Positions 1-10,859 of a DNA stretch of 64,000 nt are shown here, piece by piece. Numbering within the stretch: position 1 is the stretch's first letter; the number at the start of each line of letters is the position of its first letter. Both the position numbers and the translations under genes were made by a program. The DNA is taken from contig CP099844.1 in NCBI GenBank assembly GCA_030062745.1, positions 8,765,551-8,829,550 of the forward strand, read 5' to 3'. The DNA comes from Capitulum mitella (taxonomy: Eukaryota; Arthropoda; Thecostraca; Pollicipedomorpha; Pollicipedidae). A model generated the notes under the pieces. That model was not told where the DNA came from. It saw only the letters and a list, made by a program, of their open reading frames with translations, and did no database searches.

Positions 1-117
1 CGCTTAATGGAATCCAAGCGTTCAGCTTCAGAATCTGTTTGCATTTCATACTTACCGGCTGGTCCAACAGCCAGAAATCGGCTTGACAGCAGATTACGGC
101 GTACTCTTCCACCGCAG

Positions 118-299
118 CTCCCGGGGATCTGGCTAACGCTCAAAGGAAAGACGACCTGATCGCCGAGCTGAAGCGCAGCAAGGACATGGACGGCGTGAGG
201 AAGCTGCGCGAGGAGCGAGCCAAGTCGGTCGTCCAGATCCTCAGAGAGGAGAGTAAAGACCTCGTCAAAGAGTTCACGCCCGAGGCCTTCCTCAGCGAG
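118..299 (+). CDS. Penultimate coding exon, actin-binding (espin/forked-like?) protein
   Basis: The exon opens after a CAG acceptor at 115-117 and closes at a GTATGT donor at 300, ending on a complete codon. The translation is highly charged and helical, rich in K, R, E and D. It contains the stretch SKDMDGVRKLREERAKS and ends FTPEAFLSE. It joins in frame to the exon at 564-776, which carries two tryptophan-centred WKRQ repeats. I recall this layout (charged helix, then two P-x-W-K-R-Q motifs at the C terminus) from espin/forked-type actin-bundling proteins, but the name comes from memory of motif style, not a search. The rest of the gene lies left of the window. Exon reality is well supported; the family call is tentative. 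Confidence 0.75.
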
Positions 300-563
300 G
301 TATGTCGGATGTTTTTCCTTTCACTCTGTACCTTTTGTGACCTGCAGTTTGTGAAGATGCAACGATGACGCACATCTCAGCTAGGTAGTGAGGCAGGGTT
401 GCTGTTAATGATGTGTAACGACTCGATACCACGCGAAGAGTCGACATCGCAGTGAGAAGCCCGTACACGCAGTTAAGTTGCGCCGCTAAATCAAATTACC
501 CTGCAATCTCCTTATAGATTATCTTGGCTCATTAAAACAATTTATCGATATTCGCGTTGCCAG

Positions 564-776
564 ATTCCTGAAGTCGACGGTACAGGAAACACCATTCCGG
601 CGTGGAAGCGGCAAATGATGGCGCGCAAGGCTGCTGAGCGCGCCAGAGTCGCCGCTGAGGAGCAGCGAGTTAAGGACCTCGAGAGACAAAAAATCCAGTC
701 ACTGCCGCCCTGGAAACGACAGCTGATCGCCAGAAAAGAAGAGGAGGACTCCAAACGGTTAGCCCCTGGCTCCTGA
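564..776 (+). CDS. Terminal coding exon with two WKRQ repeats (espin/forked-like?)
   Basis: This exon follows a CAG acceptor ending at 563, is read in phase 0 from the previous exon, and stops at TGA 774-776. It encodes 70 residues. Two copies of a similar motif, IPAWKRQMMARK and LPPWKRQLIARK, are separated by an Arg/Glu/Ala-rich helical spacer. The tail is EEEDSKR followed by LAPGS and the stop. Paired P-x-W-K-R-Q/E motifs near the C terminus are what I associate with actin-bundling and actin-capping adaptor proteins (espin/forked, with taperin/phostensin as alternatives). Those proteins act in the cytoskeleton of bristles, microvilli or junctions. No neighbour informs the function. The coding call is strong; the family call needs a profile search. 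Confidence 0.8.
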   Translation: MPEVDGTGNTIPAWKRQMMARKAAERARVAAEEQRVKDLERQKIQSLPPWKRQLIARKEEEDSKRLAPGS

Positions 777-2650
777 CGATGACTCCCGGGCTTTGACGCT
801 TTGAGCAATTCTTAGACTTGTTTTTTTCTTTATATGCGAAAATTTACGAAAAGAAAAGCATGTATATAGCATTGCTTGGCTGCACAAAATGGAGATTCGT
901 TATGCCAGTCCAGAATAAGAAATACAACCAATCAACAACCATTGTTTCATATACTTTATATAAGTATATATATATATATAAGCCTATACTTTATATAAGT
1001 ATAATTCCATCAGATAATGATTTCGAGCTTTTAGGGCTTACCGAATATAAGGTTATTCAGAAGCACTGAAAAAATCCGGATCGGTAATGGTTGTTTATTC
1101 TGAGGACCAAAAAGTTGTTCATACCGCAGACCATAACACAGGCGTTCCATCGGGTTGCGTTTAGAGCACAATGTGTGTGTGTTGCACTAAGCCTTCTCTG
1201 GCTATCAAGACCACACTTTTTTGTTTCCTTTCCTGCCTTCTTTTGCTACGGCTTTTTAAGACTAACATTCACGGCGTTGCCACTGTGCACTGCACACCAC
1301 TCACAGGGCACTGCTCCTCCTGATCACTGCTGCGCCCAGTCCTCACTCCCGGCCAGAGGCGGCCGGTTGCTTAGTTGCTCACGTCTTTGCAGGTCACACG
1401 GACCCTGACCTTGCCGCCCGTGACCCCGGTAAGTATTGGTCAGCCGTCTCGCTGTGTTTGGGACCCGACGGTCTCCGAGCATCTCGCCTGTGTTCGGTTT
1501 CCGCTGTGTGCGCTGTGTCCGCGCGGCTGGTAGCTTTTATTCGAGCCGGTCTCGGTTTCGTCCGGAGTCGTTCGTGTTGTCGGGGCCTGAGATGGCCAGG
1601 GTCCGGCCTGAGTTTCGCACCGGTGTTCAGGGACATTGCGACGTGCTGCTGGCTGAGAATTACCAGTGGCCAACTTTTGCCGAGATTAAGCTCGTCTGAC
1701 GTTATGTACGGGTTAGACCTGATTAAGTCAAAGGCGACATCACGCGAAGCTGCACACGGTCAAGGTTCAGGGAGAATGCGATCTACGCCGTTGAAGTGGT
1801 GCAGGTGTTCAGGATTACTTGCTTAACGAGTGCTATCGCGATGACCGCTCATGATTTCCAATGAAGCCGTGGCTAGGGGTAACCTGCTGCAAATTGCACT
1901 CCTGTTCCATCCGTTTAACCCGATAGGCTGCCTCACCAAGAAGGAATCACGCGTGAAAGGAGAATGCTTTTAAGTGAGAAGGAATTTGAGTACATACTAG
2001 CCCTTGTCGCAACGTTGAAGTAATAAATGTTAACCCGTATGAACCTACAAATGATAATCATGTACTACAAAAAGGTGAATTTCTCAAAATGCCGTAGCAT
2101 TGTAAATGAGCTGAAGGTTGTAGGGCGTTTTAAGTTTCAAAGTTAAAAAACGTGAACTCAGGATTAAACCTCAAAGTTTCCGGGCCCATTTTGGGTCACG
2201 TGTGAAATAGCATCTAAAGCTCACCGTTGTAAACGTGGTTGCTGTATCCATTATGCATTACGTGGCGTGCTTCTAATTATATGGCCGCCAACTATATGTT
2301 CAGGATCGCTAGAAAATGAACATTTTCCAAAACACTGGCATTTCAACCACGTCGAAAACCAGAGTTTTTATGGCTTTGCTTTCCCAATGGCAGCAGCTTT
2401 CATCCACCTCGTGTTGCAGTACCACAGAACCAGCACTTAGTCGTCAAAGCACTAACCTGTATGCTTCCGTGTTCGTTTTTTTTTACGTTGCTGCACTTCA
2501 CGATGATGACTTTGGTAAAGTGTTTGTGGCAGTTTATGACGTTTTCGTTGAGCTCTACCTTCTTTGTGCTTATTTCAAAATTGCAAGCAAAACAACTTCA
2601 CTTATAGTGGCTGCGTTAACCATTTTTTCTGACTAACGACGTTTTCGGTC
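777..2650. other. 3' flank of the WKRQ-repeat gene; no gene recognised
   Basis: This is the downstream flank of the gene ending at 776. It holds an AT-rich stretch with a short TA repeat near 965-985. An AATAAA hexamer at 2022-2027 could be a distal poly(A) signal, though no closer one is obvious. A GC-richer patch at 1290-1660 contains a possible 36-nt exon, reported as a finding. Open frames here are short and show no family resemblance. Confidence 0.5.
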
Positions 2651-2659
2651 TAGCGTTCA

Positions 2660-3460
2660 CCTGGTTCGCTTGACTTCTTCCCTCTGTCACGAACTCGCCG
2701 GCCATGTTCGTCGCCCGTCACCTGGAGGACACATCTGGCAGTCGCTGATCTGACAGACGCCCCTGGCGGTCCGACTGTGCCGGGCGGTGCAGTCATACAG
2801 CGATGCGATGGCGCCGCCAGGCAGGCCGTCACACGACATTCCCGTGCCGACAGCCGCTCCATGACGGCGATGCGGAGGGTGCCGGTGGCCGCGCCGACCC
2901 CGGAGGAGATGATGCAGAGCCGGACAGCAGCCAAGTCCGGCCGAGCGCCGCCCAGGTAGTGACGGCAGCCCGGGCCCGGCTCTGACCGGACCCAGCCGGA
3001 GGGGACGGCAGCTGTAGGACTGAGCCGCCTCCGGTGGAGACTTGTTCGCTGCTCGCGCGGAGACGGCCGCCGCGGCCGCCGGGGCGGGGCCCGTCTCGGA
3101 CGGTCGGCGGTCGGGGGCGTCTGGACCGGGCGGCCCGGCGGCTGGCCAGTCTGCCGCCGCCGGCAGACGCCGTGCAGCCGCCGGCGCTCGGCGGCCGACA
3201 GCGTCCGCCGTGGCCGCGGCCGGCAGACGGTGACTGCAACGGAGTACGGAGTCGGGCCCACGAGCGGCGACCTGTCGGGCCGGAACTCGGACAGGAAAAT
3301 GTGATACGGAATACAGACAGCACGCGTGAAGCCGGCCGAGTCAGCTTCTGTGGGAGCGTGTGTCTGCTCTCGCGCGCGCCTCTGTGCCTGTGTCCGTGTG
3401 TGCGTGCGTGCGAGGCCCTGTGTCCGTTGCTGCTCGTTGGCGTCCGGGGTGTCCATGACT
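2660..3460. promoter_or_regulatory. GC/CpG-rich island
   Basis: The block is strongly GC- and CpG-rich, unlike its AT-rich surroundings, and is open in several frames on both strands. None of the translations shows a recognisable domain; they are Arg/Pro/Ala-rich, as expected of GC-rich DNA. A GT/GC-rich tail at 3355-3430 adds simple sequence. It may be an unmethylated promoter island with a first exon on either strand, but I see no decisive start codon, TATA box or splice site. Confidence 0.45.
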
Positions 3461-3469
3461 GAAAGCTAA

Positions 3470-4347
3470 CCTGGATTACACCTAAATTTAAATCGTTCAG
3501 GGAGTGGTCGTGTGGAGAATTAGCGCATATTTAGTTTGATCAATAACTGATACCCATTATAAGTAGCTTGATGTATTTAGAGTTGAATGATTTCTCATTT
3601 CAATACATTGGGATTATATTCCTGGTGTCTGCGTGAAATACGATATTCTCCACGAGAAAGAACCGGTTGCCCCTCTCATTCCCTCCCCCCAAAAAACACG
3701 ACGCAATGGGAGAGTGCCAGCTGATCAAAAAGGTCACCAGCTCTGTCTGGTGACTAGAAGACGCGTGATTCATCACCAATGACGGCTCTACCTTCCCTAT
3801 TCTGGTTCTTGCCCACGTGGCTCTGGTGGAAATGAAGCCGCGAACACGTACGAAGTGGATTTCCACAAGTAGTTCACTGCTAAGCAGAAACACATTCTTT
3901 GGCTTTGCCAAGTGATATCGCTTAACGTGTCCGATCCGGGGAAGGGAAAGAATATCGTGTGGTAATATTAAGAAAATGGCTGTAGTTGCATTGCTAATCG
4001 CGTAAGATATACCATAGTTCTTTTTTCCAGCTATATACATGTATACCTATCTATGTTTTCCACTCAGATGTAAAGTGCTTGGATATAAAATAATCTAACG
4101 CTGATTAGGTTTTGAAGGAAAAAACTTTCTGCAGACGATTTGGGTCTATGACATATCGACACCAGCACCATCGGTCAAACTGACAGGATCAAACATATCA
4201 AGCGAGGAAAGAAGCGAACGTGAGCATGATGTCTCTTGCATTTACGTCCAGCTGTCTATTAACGCCGTAGAAAGCTTAGCAATGGCATCTTGCTGAAATC
4301 AGCGCTTGGAGCACATGTGCCTATATGTTTTCATAGGCGCATACATT
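3470..4347. other. AT-rich intergenic stretch, nothing recognised
   Basis: The sequence is AT-rich and unique-looking. The longest open frame is on the minus strand (146 codons, 3600-4040). It lacks any motif I recognise and does not show coding-like composition. No repeat ends or RNA genes were seen. Confidence 0.4.
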
Positions 4348-5509
4348 TTAATCCTATTCCCTTATGAGGGGGGTTTAAAAGTTCTGTCGGTTTTTGCTTG
4401 ACTTGAACCATTTCCACGTTTTTTAAAACAGCTTCACGAAACTTTGCCACGTTTCCCCCCTATTCTTCGTGCGTAACATGCCAATTTTCATAATTTTGCT
4501 CTGCTCAGGGGCGGAGCCAAGTTAAGTTTTTAGGAGGCACCTTAGGCCCTTTCTGGCACTGTTAAAAGTGAGAGAAAATGGCTGCAAAATCGTTGTATAG
4601 TAATGTAGCCGGGAAAACGTACAACTGTGGATTTGAGGCTGCTTGACAAGGACAGGTGAAGGCCAAAATTTCGAACTTTTAATTCATGCATTTTTGACGC
4701 TAATTTTCAAACGGAAAAATTCGGAATACATATGACTCAGCACAGTGTCGTCCTCTTTAATTTTAAGTTTGAGGTTGATGTCAAGTCGGGTCACGGAGCT
4801 ATGGCCTAAAATGTTCTCGCGCGCACCCTACATCGCGACGGCCATAAACAGGACTTTTAGAAATATAGTCAATAAAAATGACTTGAAACGCTTCCAAACA
4901 ATATGTAATGAACTCAAGGTCATTCCATATCACTCTTAGGTCCTTTAAGTTCAATTAAGGTGAAAGGTTGCAAGCTAATCAGATGAACATGCGACTATGA
5001 CAGTCCCCCCTTTTTCATGTCCCTGGCGTCGCCTACACGCACATTACAAACTCCTTAATGTGGTTTGTACTTGCCAAATGTAGCATGAATTCTCAGAACC
5101 ATAAAGTGTTTTAGCTTTTCTTTAATTCTCGTTTTGAAAGCAAAATTATTTCCCTCATTTTCTAGACCTTGTCGGTCAATTTTCCCAAAATTTTAAACGT
5201 ATGAGCCAATGGGAAAATTTCCACCAACTAACTCTCGATTCGTGCCAGTTGCATCCAATCGGTCCATGAACAGCGGAGTTATAACAAGTCAAAAAGTACT
5301 CCTCCTTCTTACGTTTTTGCTCTCTGTATCGAAACCTTTTAGAGCTTTCAAATCTTGTATGCTCTCCATAAAAATGTAGTTAAAATGGTAAATTTGCCGT
5401 TCTTTTTCGATGACATCGGATGGGCAGTTCTCGAAATCTCAGGGGTAGGGAGTAAGTTCCCCCCATACGGGAATGCACCCTAACACTGTGGGTACGGAAA
5501 TAGGGTTAA
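4348..5509 (+). mobile_element. piggyBac-like non-autonomous element, copy A (TTAA-flanked)
   Basis: This element of about 1.16 kb is bounded by TTAA at 4348-4351 and 5506-5509. The ends are imperfect inverted repeats: the left begins TCCTATTCCC and the right reads, reverse-complemented, CCCTATTTCCGTACCC. TTAA target duplication with CCCT-type termini is the hallmark of piggyBac-superfamily transposons. No transposase frame is present, so it is a non-autonomous (MITE-like) copy. Internal landmarks shared with the other copies are a segment reading CAAGTCGGGTCACGGAGCTA near 4780 and a run starting CATGTCCCTGGCGTCGCC near 5017. Confidence 0.8.
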
Positions 5510-8500
5510 TCTGGTAGTGTTTGAGTATTTCGCTACCTTCCGGTTACGAGGGGGGATTTCGACCCCTGCCCTTTCTTCTGTTCTTGAAAACCAATGACTC
5601 AATATCGATATGTCAAACGGCAGTGAATAGCTCGTCATCCTGGAGTGCCAGATGTTCCCTATTCATTGACCTTTCCGTATGTATTTAGCGTCTTTAACTT
5701 CGCGTGTGCAACTGTTATATAAATTTACGAAGCAAAAAAGTGGTTTGTTTTTCCGGGTCTCCACCACTTTGGCTTTCTGGACTAGATTCCTTGCTGAGAC
5801 ATTAACTCTGCTGATCGCCACCGCCCTGGACGCGTGCAGCCTTCGTCGTAGGAGATCCTGCGCTACTGGGCATGGAAAATTCATAGTTTTTCTATTGACA
5901 AGACGACAACGACAAACAGGAACTAGTTTCCAGCGTCGATGTTGCCTTGGTCCATCCAACAAATGCGGGATGGTGATATCATTTCTCTTGCATGCGTTCT
6001 TTCCATGGCTTTACGCTCATGCGACAACAGTTTCTTTGCGAGATCAAAGCCGGCACTCACTTTCTTTCCTAGGAATGAAAAGTCATGGGCTTCCATGGAA
6101 CGTGATCGGCGTGTTGGCGCCAGAGACCTGCGCAGTAAAAACGGATGCAAATTTGTCTTTATGTTAGAGCTTTCAGAACACTCTGACATCAGTTTTAAGA
6201 AGGGATGCCATCTCCCAAAATGGGTTGCTTTAAGATCTTCCTGGAAGATCTGTCAATCACGCCTAGCCTAGTTCTGTTGCACTGAACCTGCCATGATTTG
6301 CCCTAGCTAGTTCGGCAAACACCTCTGAACCGAAGACTGGAAGATCCAGGTAGGCCCTAAATTAGGCAGCATCGTCAAAACGTTGAGAAACGTCGCTCTT
6401 TCGCTTTTAAGGACTGCCCAGTACTGGACGTGGTATTCGATCTGTGGCCACTTATTGCGATACGAATAGTCATGCCAAAATGAGGTAACTTTTATGCCCA
6501 ATTTTCCACATAGCAATCATTCCAATACTGCTGTGCTTCTGAACCAACCCTCATGCTACTATTGACTTTTGGGTCTTAACCTCGATGCATTATCACTGAC
6601 GTGGGATAAAAAAGGTTTACTCCGAGGGCGATTGATTGCCTTTCGATTGGCGCATCGATTGTCGTTCCAGTCTCGAATCTCAAATCTCGAATCTTCGAGA
6701 TATCCTTTGGTTCTCGCGAAAGAGTAAGAGGAAAATCTCCATTAACTAGAAGGAGGTGACCCGTGCCAGTAAATATCGGATTATTTACGATAAATGCCAG
6801 TTCGTTTGCGTGTGGCATGTCACCACTACCGCCCTTGGACAAACGTGAAGTGCCTTCAGTGTTGGAGGCCGGCATGCCTGAAGAGAGTCATACATAATTA
6901 TATCAAAGACAGCGCTATAATCACAGGCCGTCTCGCGAGAGAGAGCCGGAGGGCTAAGCGGCTTTAAAGATATGAAGGATCGTGTGCGACGTCGTAGCCT
7001 GAGCGAGATGCACGTCAAAAGCAGAAAAACCACATTAAGAGGCCGGTGCAGCCGGCCGGACCATAACTTTCTTTGCAGGCTATTGACAGTTGTCGTCCTA
7101 TGATCTTGGGGTTACTGAATACTAACTTCCTCATCTGGCTGCGTTCAAACAGTGTTTGTCTTCTACGCACCTACCACTGGCTGTGTTTTGGCCTCATTCT
7201 TGGCAATCGACTGTTGCTGTCGTGTAACTACCCCATCCCCATCCCTGTCCCCTGTGTCCTGAGCCGAATGAGACCCGCCGTCGCCCGACTGAAGGAGACG
7301 AGGCTGTGGATTGCGCTATTAGGGGAGCAATGGTAGATGGGAACGGATGGCAGTAACAACTATGCACCCTCAGCGGCCGGACAAAGGAGAAGGGCGAATC
7401 GTGTGGCATCACGGCGCGGCGAAACATGAGGAGCCTCATGAGCAAAACCCTTTGTGACGTGTCCGGTCGCTTGCCGTGCTCACCCGACTGCAGTTAATGC
7501 CATGCATCAACGTGGCTCTCCATAAACAAATCACTTTCTGCGTCTACCGATTCATGGCCATTTTTATGGCTGTTGGATGGTTGGACACTCCGAACATGCG
7601 ATCATGCTTCGCCCATCTCCCGATGTCTTCGCCGCAGGAATGTGTGCAACAGTTCAAGGTGAGCTCTGCAGGCAGCATACACGGAGGCTTCACTGCGACT
7701 GAGCCTGCGGACACCTGTTCTCTGTCGGCTAATCGCATATTGGACTCCATTTCAACTGGATCGTCCGCCACTGCAGCGCCGGCCGCGGGAGACACTCTCC
7801 AGTCGGCGATGTCGGCTCATTGTCCGCGGTTATGGCACTGAGGGCACGCCTAGCAGCACGATGCTGACCGGTGCTTTATACGGCCTTGGACTTCCAATGC
7901 CGCTCCCATCGGCTCAGAGGGAGAGGAGGAGAGACGGATCCACCTGGATACCGGAGAAAGCTCGAACCGCTATTCGCAGAGTCGATCGTCTTCTCAGAAG
8001 CAGGGGGCGTCTCTGGGCTCAGGATGTTTATCGGCCCCCAAATATGTGGAAAAATCATGTATTTGTGTACCATGTTTTACACGCACTTTTTGGCGGACAG
8101 CCCGATATTAACTCTGTACAGTTAAAGGCGGCTTCCGACAAAATGTTCGCTACGGCAGAGAACATACGAACTATTCAGCCTCCTTACGTGACATGATGTT
8201 CGAAGGAAAGTTCTTGTCAAGAGGATGTGCTGTGCTAGGTTTAAATTAACCATAAGCTCCAAGCATGGTCTTGGCTACAGCTCTGATCTACGGTATCATC
8301 CGCATTACCTGCTCTATCCAACATGACCACTCCTTTCGTGGGTCATTATGCCCGCGTAGTATGAAAATCCACTTGCCGAATGCCGAAAGTCCTTTGCAAC
8401 AGTGCCGTAAATCATGCCAATTCCACCTGTTTCTTCAAGCGAAATTTGAAATTTGCGGTTGTGTTCAACTTCATGTGATTAAAAGTGTACCTGCTTTTGC

Positions 8501-8833
8501 TCTCAGTGCACGTTCAAGGTTATATACAATTTTAATTTATATTATTCCTGTCTTTATCACAGGTCCATGTTGTTACCCATAAAAGATAACATCGTCCCCA
8601 AAAATGACTACGTTGGTCAGGAGAGCCCAAATGATATGTCATGGTGATATATCTCGGCAGCCAGGCCCACGCAGGGTACAAAAAGACGTAACGCCAGACA
8701 GAGAAATTCAGGTAGAACTGAAGCGAGGGAGAAAATTTAATGGCACGTCCGTTTACGTCGTGGATTTTCTGAGTGAACAAGCTCCACCAAAGACCAAAAA
8801 CTCCCGTAATGTCCTTAATGGATTACGTCCCAG
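5510..8833. other. Intergenic stretch, no gene recognised
   Basis: There are several open frames of 80-160 codons in both directions (for example 5679-6167 + and 5663-5962 -), but they overlap each other on opposite strands and carry no recognisable domain. A moderately GC-rich patch at 6870-7850 has no clear promoter or exon. I found no complete transposon ends in this interval. Confidence 0.4.
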
Positions 8834-9886
8834 CTAGTCGCATGCTCTTATCACGTTCACGCGTAGTTCGCGAATGAACAGCGTCTCGGTTAACTTCCTG
8901 CTGACGTGGACGCAGCATTTTGTGGCAATCCTGTAGGTCATATGAGTTTCCGGTAGGATGTCCGGTTGACGACGCATATGGAAATGTATCCCAACAGAAT
9001 TCTTGTTGTCTTTCTTGAAAGCCGCTCTGCGGTGCTCCATGAAGCGATCCCTGATTGGCCTGATGCGTTCACCAACGTAGTTAGCGCTGCATAGAGTGTA
9101 GGTAATCTGGTAAACCGCATTACCAATTCGACACTCATCCTCCAAGCCAGCTGCACAGGTTACACAGCGCCATGAGTTATGGCGCAGGTAGGGCCTCTGA
9201 TGTCACTTGTGGTCAGCTGTTTTCTCAAGGGTTCCTCCTAATGGTCCACGATACCCTACAGGCAAGGCTACTCGATCGGACAAGTCTTTGAGCCCGCCGG
9301 CAATGGTCATTATTCACAAATGGCAGCATCGAGATGAGATGATCTTTCTTGCTTTGGGGCTGGCTCGTTTGATGCGCTGGTAGCAAACCTTGATTTCGAT
9401 TCTGGTGATCAATTTTCTAGGGTGTCCACTTTGTTAGAAAACTTGCCTTATCTTCAGGATGTCGCGATTCGCTGTCGAGCTAGCTGAGGATAAGTGAATT
9501 GCTCTACGTAGCTCGTTTTGAAGAGTGTTCTCATTGGTTTTCTTCAGATGGGAAAAGTCGAAAGGAAGGATGATTACAGAATGGGTTGGTTTTACACAAA
9601 GCTCCGTGGTATATTTCTGATCTGGGTGACGGATGATGCGGATGTCTAAAAACGGATGAGAACCATGAGCATGTTTTCGGTCGGCCGTAGGCTTGATGTT
9701 GGGATACACTTCATTCACAAACGTCTGCAGTCGAATGCTTCCTGACCATGTCACCACATTCCAGTCAGATCACCAATACAGCGACCATGGAAGTCAGGCC
9801 TAACGGAGCAGTCGCATGTACTTCAAGTTCCAGGTGATGCAGAAACAAAATGACGACTGGAGAACCCATCTCGTTACCCATGGCGA
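8834..9886 (-). mobile_element. Penelope-like element fragment: end of reverse transcriptase plus GIY-YIG endonuclease
   Basis: On the minus strand the order is: an MGSP motif of the RT palm (codons at 9858-9869); a decayed counterpart of the RYVDD region near 9760-9790 with an in-frame stop; RT C-terminal features including HPFLDIRIIRHPD and a KPTHS motif (within 9434-9757); a cysteine pair region; then a GIY-YIG-type endonuclease core VYQITYTLCSANYVGERIRP followed by RDRFMEH (8834-9145). This RT plus GIY-YIG arrangement is diagnostic of Penelope-like retroelements. Stops and frame breaks mean it is a dead copy. It lies head-to-head with the plus-strand copy that starts at about 9890. Confidence 0.85.
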
Positions 9887-9889
9887 CTC

Positions 9890-10425
9890 CCTTATTCTAC
9901 TTGACGCTGCCGTTTGTGGTGATGATCATTGTCGGCGGGTTCAAAGACTTGTCCGATCGAGCGGCTTTACATGCGGGGTGTCGTGGACCAGTAAGAACAC
10001 CCTGAGAAAGCAACTGACTACAAGCAATCTCAGAGGACCTACCTGCTGGACAACTCGTGGTAGATGCATGGCCTGTGCAGCTGGCCTGGAGAATAAGTGC
10101 GGAGTTGGTAATGTGGTTTGCCAGATCACCTGCACTCTGCGCAGCGCTACCTACGTTGATAAATGCATCAGACCAGTTAGGGACCGCTTCATGGAGCACT
10201 GGAGAGAGGCTTTCAAGGAAGAAGGCAAAAATCCTGTTGGGATACATTTTTAGAAGCGTCATCCACTGGACGTCATACTGGAAACTCATGTGGCCTACTT
10301 AGTAAGAAAGATTGTCAGAAAATGATACGACCACTTTAGCAAGAAGCTAACAGAGACGCTGTTCGTTTGCGAACTACGCCCGAACATGAAAAAACACGTG
10401 ACTAACTGGAACATAATCCCTTAAG
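9890..10425 (+). mobile_element. Penelope-like element fragment, second copy in inverted orientation
   Basis: This plus-strand frame (within 9816-10253) encodes the Cys-rich linker GRCMACAAGLENKCGVGN and the GIY-YIG core VVCQITCTLRSATYVDKCIR, then RDRFMEHWREAFKEE. It is clearly homologous to the minus-strand copy at 8834-9330 but diverged. In the core the expected second Cys of LCSA is replaced by Arg, and a later Gly of YVG is Asp, so the endonuclease is probably inactive. After 10253 the frame continues with a shift to about 10425. The RT portion is absent from this copy. Confidence 0.82.
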
Positions 10426-10551
10426 GACAGCATAGAAATATTTGACCTTTGGTCATACCTGTTGATACGGAAGATCTGCAACCCAAACGAACGTGCCTTC
10501 AGATTACTTTTCTCGTCTCAGCTCTGCCCTGATTCTCTCTGACAGGAAATG

Positions 10552-10553
<2 letters not shown>

Positions 10554-10584
<31 letters not shown>
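10554..10584. repeat. (GT)n microsatellite
   Basis: An uninterrupted run of about 15 GT dinucleotides downstream of the plus-strand Penelope fragment. Confidence 0.95.
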
Positions 10585-10586
<2 letters not shown>

Positions 10587-10790
10587 CTCATGTGGGCCTG
10601 TATGTCGAAACATGTTGAGATTTAGAGTTTTCTGGCCAGTTTAATGTTTTTTTTAGCCTCAAAAAGAGTTTACCTTTGATCAGCTTATGTTGCCTGGACG
10701 TTTTGAACTTAGCGGGAACCATGTTGTCAAGGAATTGATTTATCCCTCGCCGGCCGGCCGGGATTTTACTCGCATCGACGACGAGGGGAT

Positions 10791-10821
10791 CAAATGGCGA
10801 GGGAGACCCCCTCGCCATTTG
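10791..10821. repeat. Perfect 13-bp inverted repeat (hairpin)
   Basis: Arms CAAATGGCGAGGG (10791-10803) and CCCTCGCCATTTG (10809-10821) surround a 5-nt loop. Pairing extends outward by GGGGA/TCCCC after a one-base mismatch. No U-tract or gene end is nearby, so a terminator is not implied. A folded transposon remnant is possible. Confidence 0.85.
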
Positions 10822-10859
10822 TCCCCTAATTGAGCTAGCTCCGCAGAGCAAAAAGGAAT

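Noticed and set aside
2650-3456. 268-codon minus-strand open frame in a GC-rich block
   Set aside because: Open on both strands at once, Arg/Pro-rich, no domain, no convincing start or splice context; typical of GC-rich DNA.
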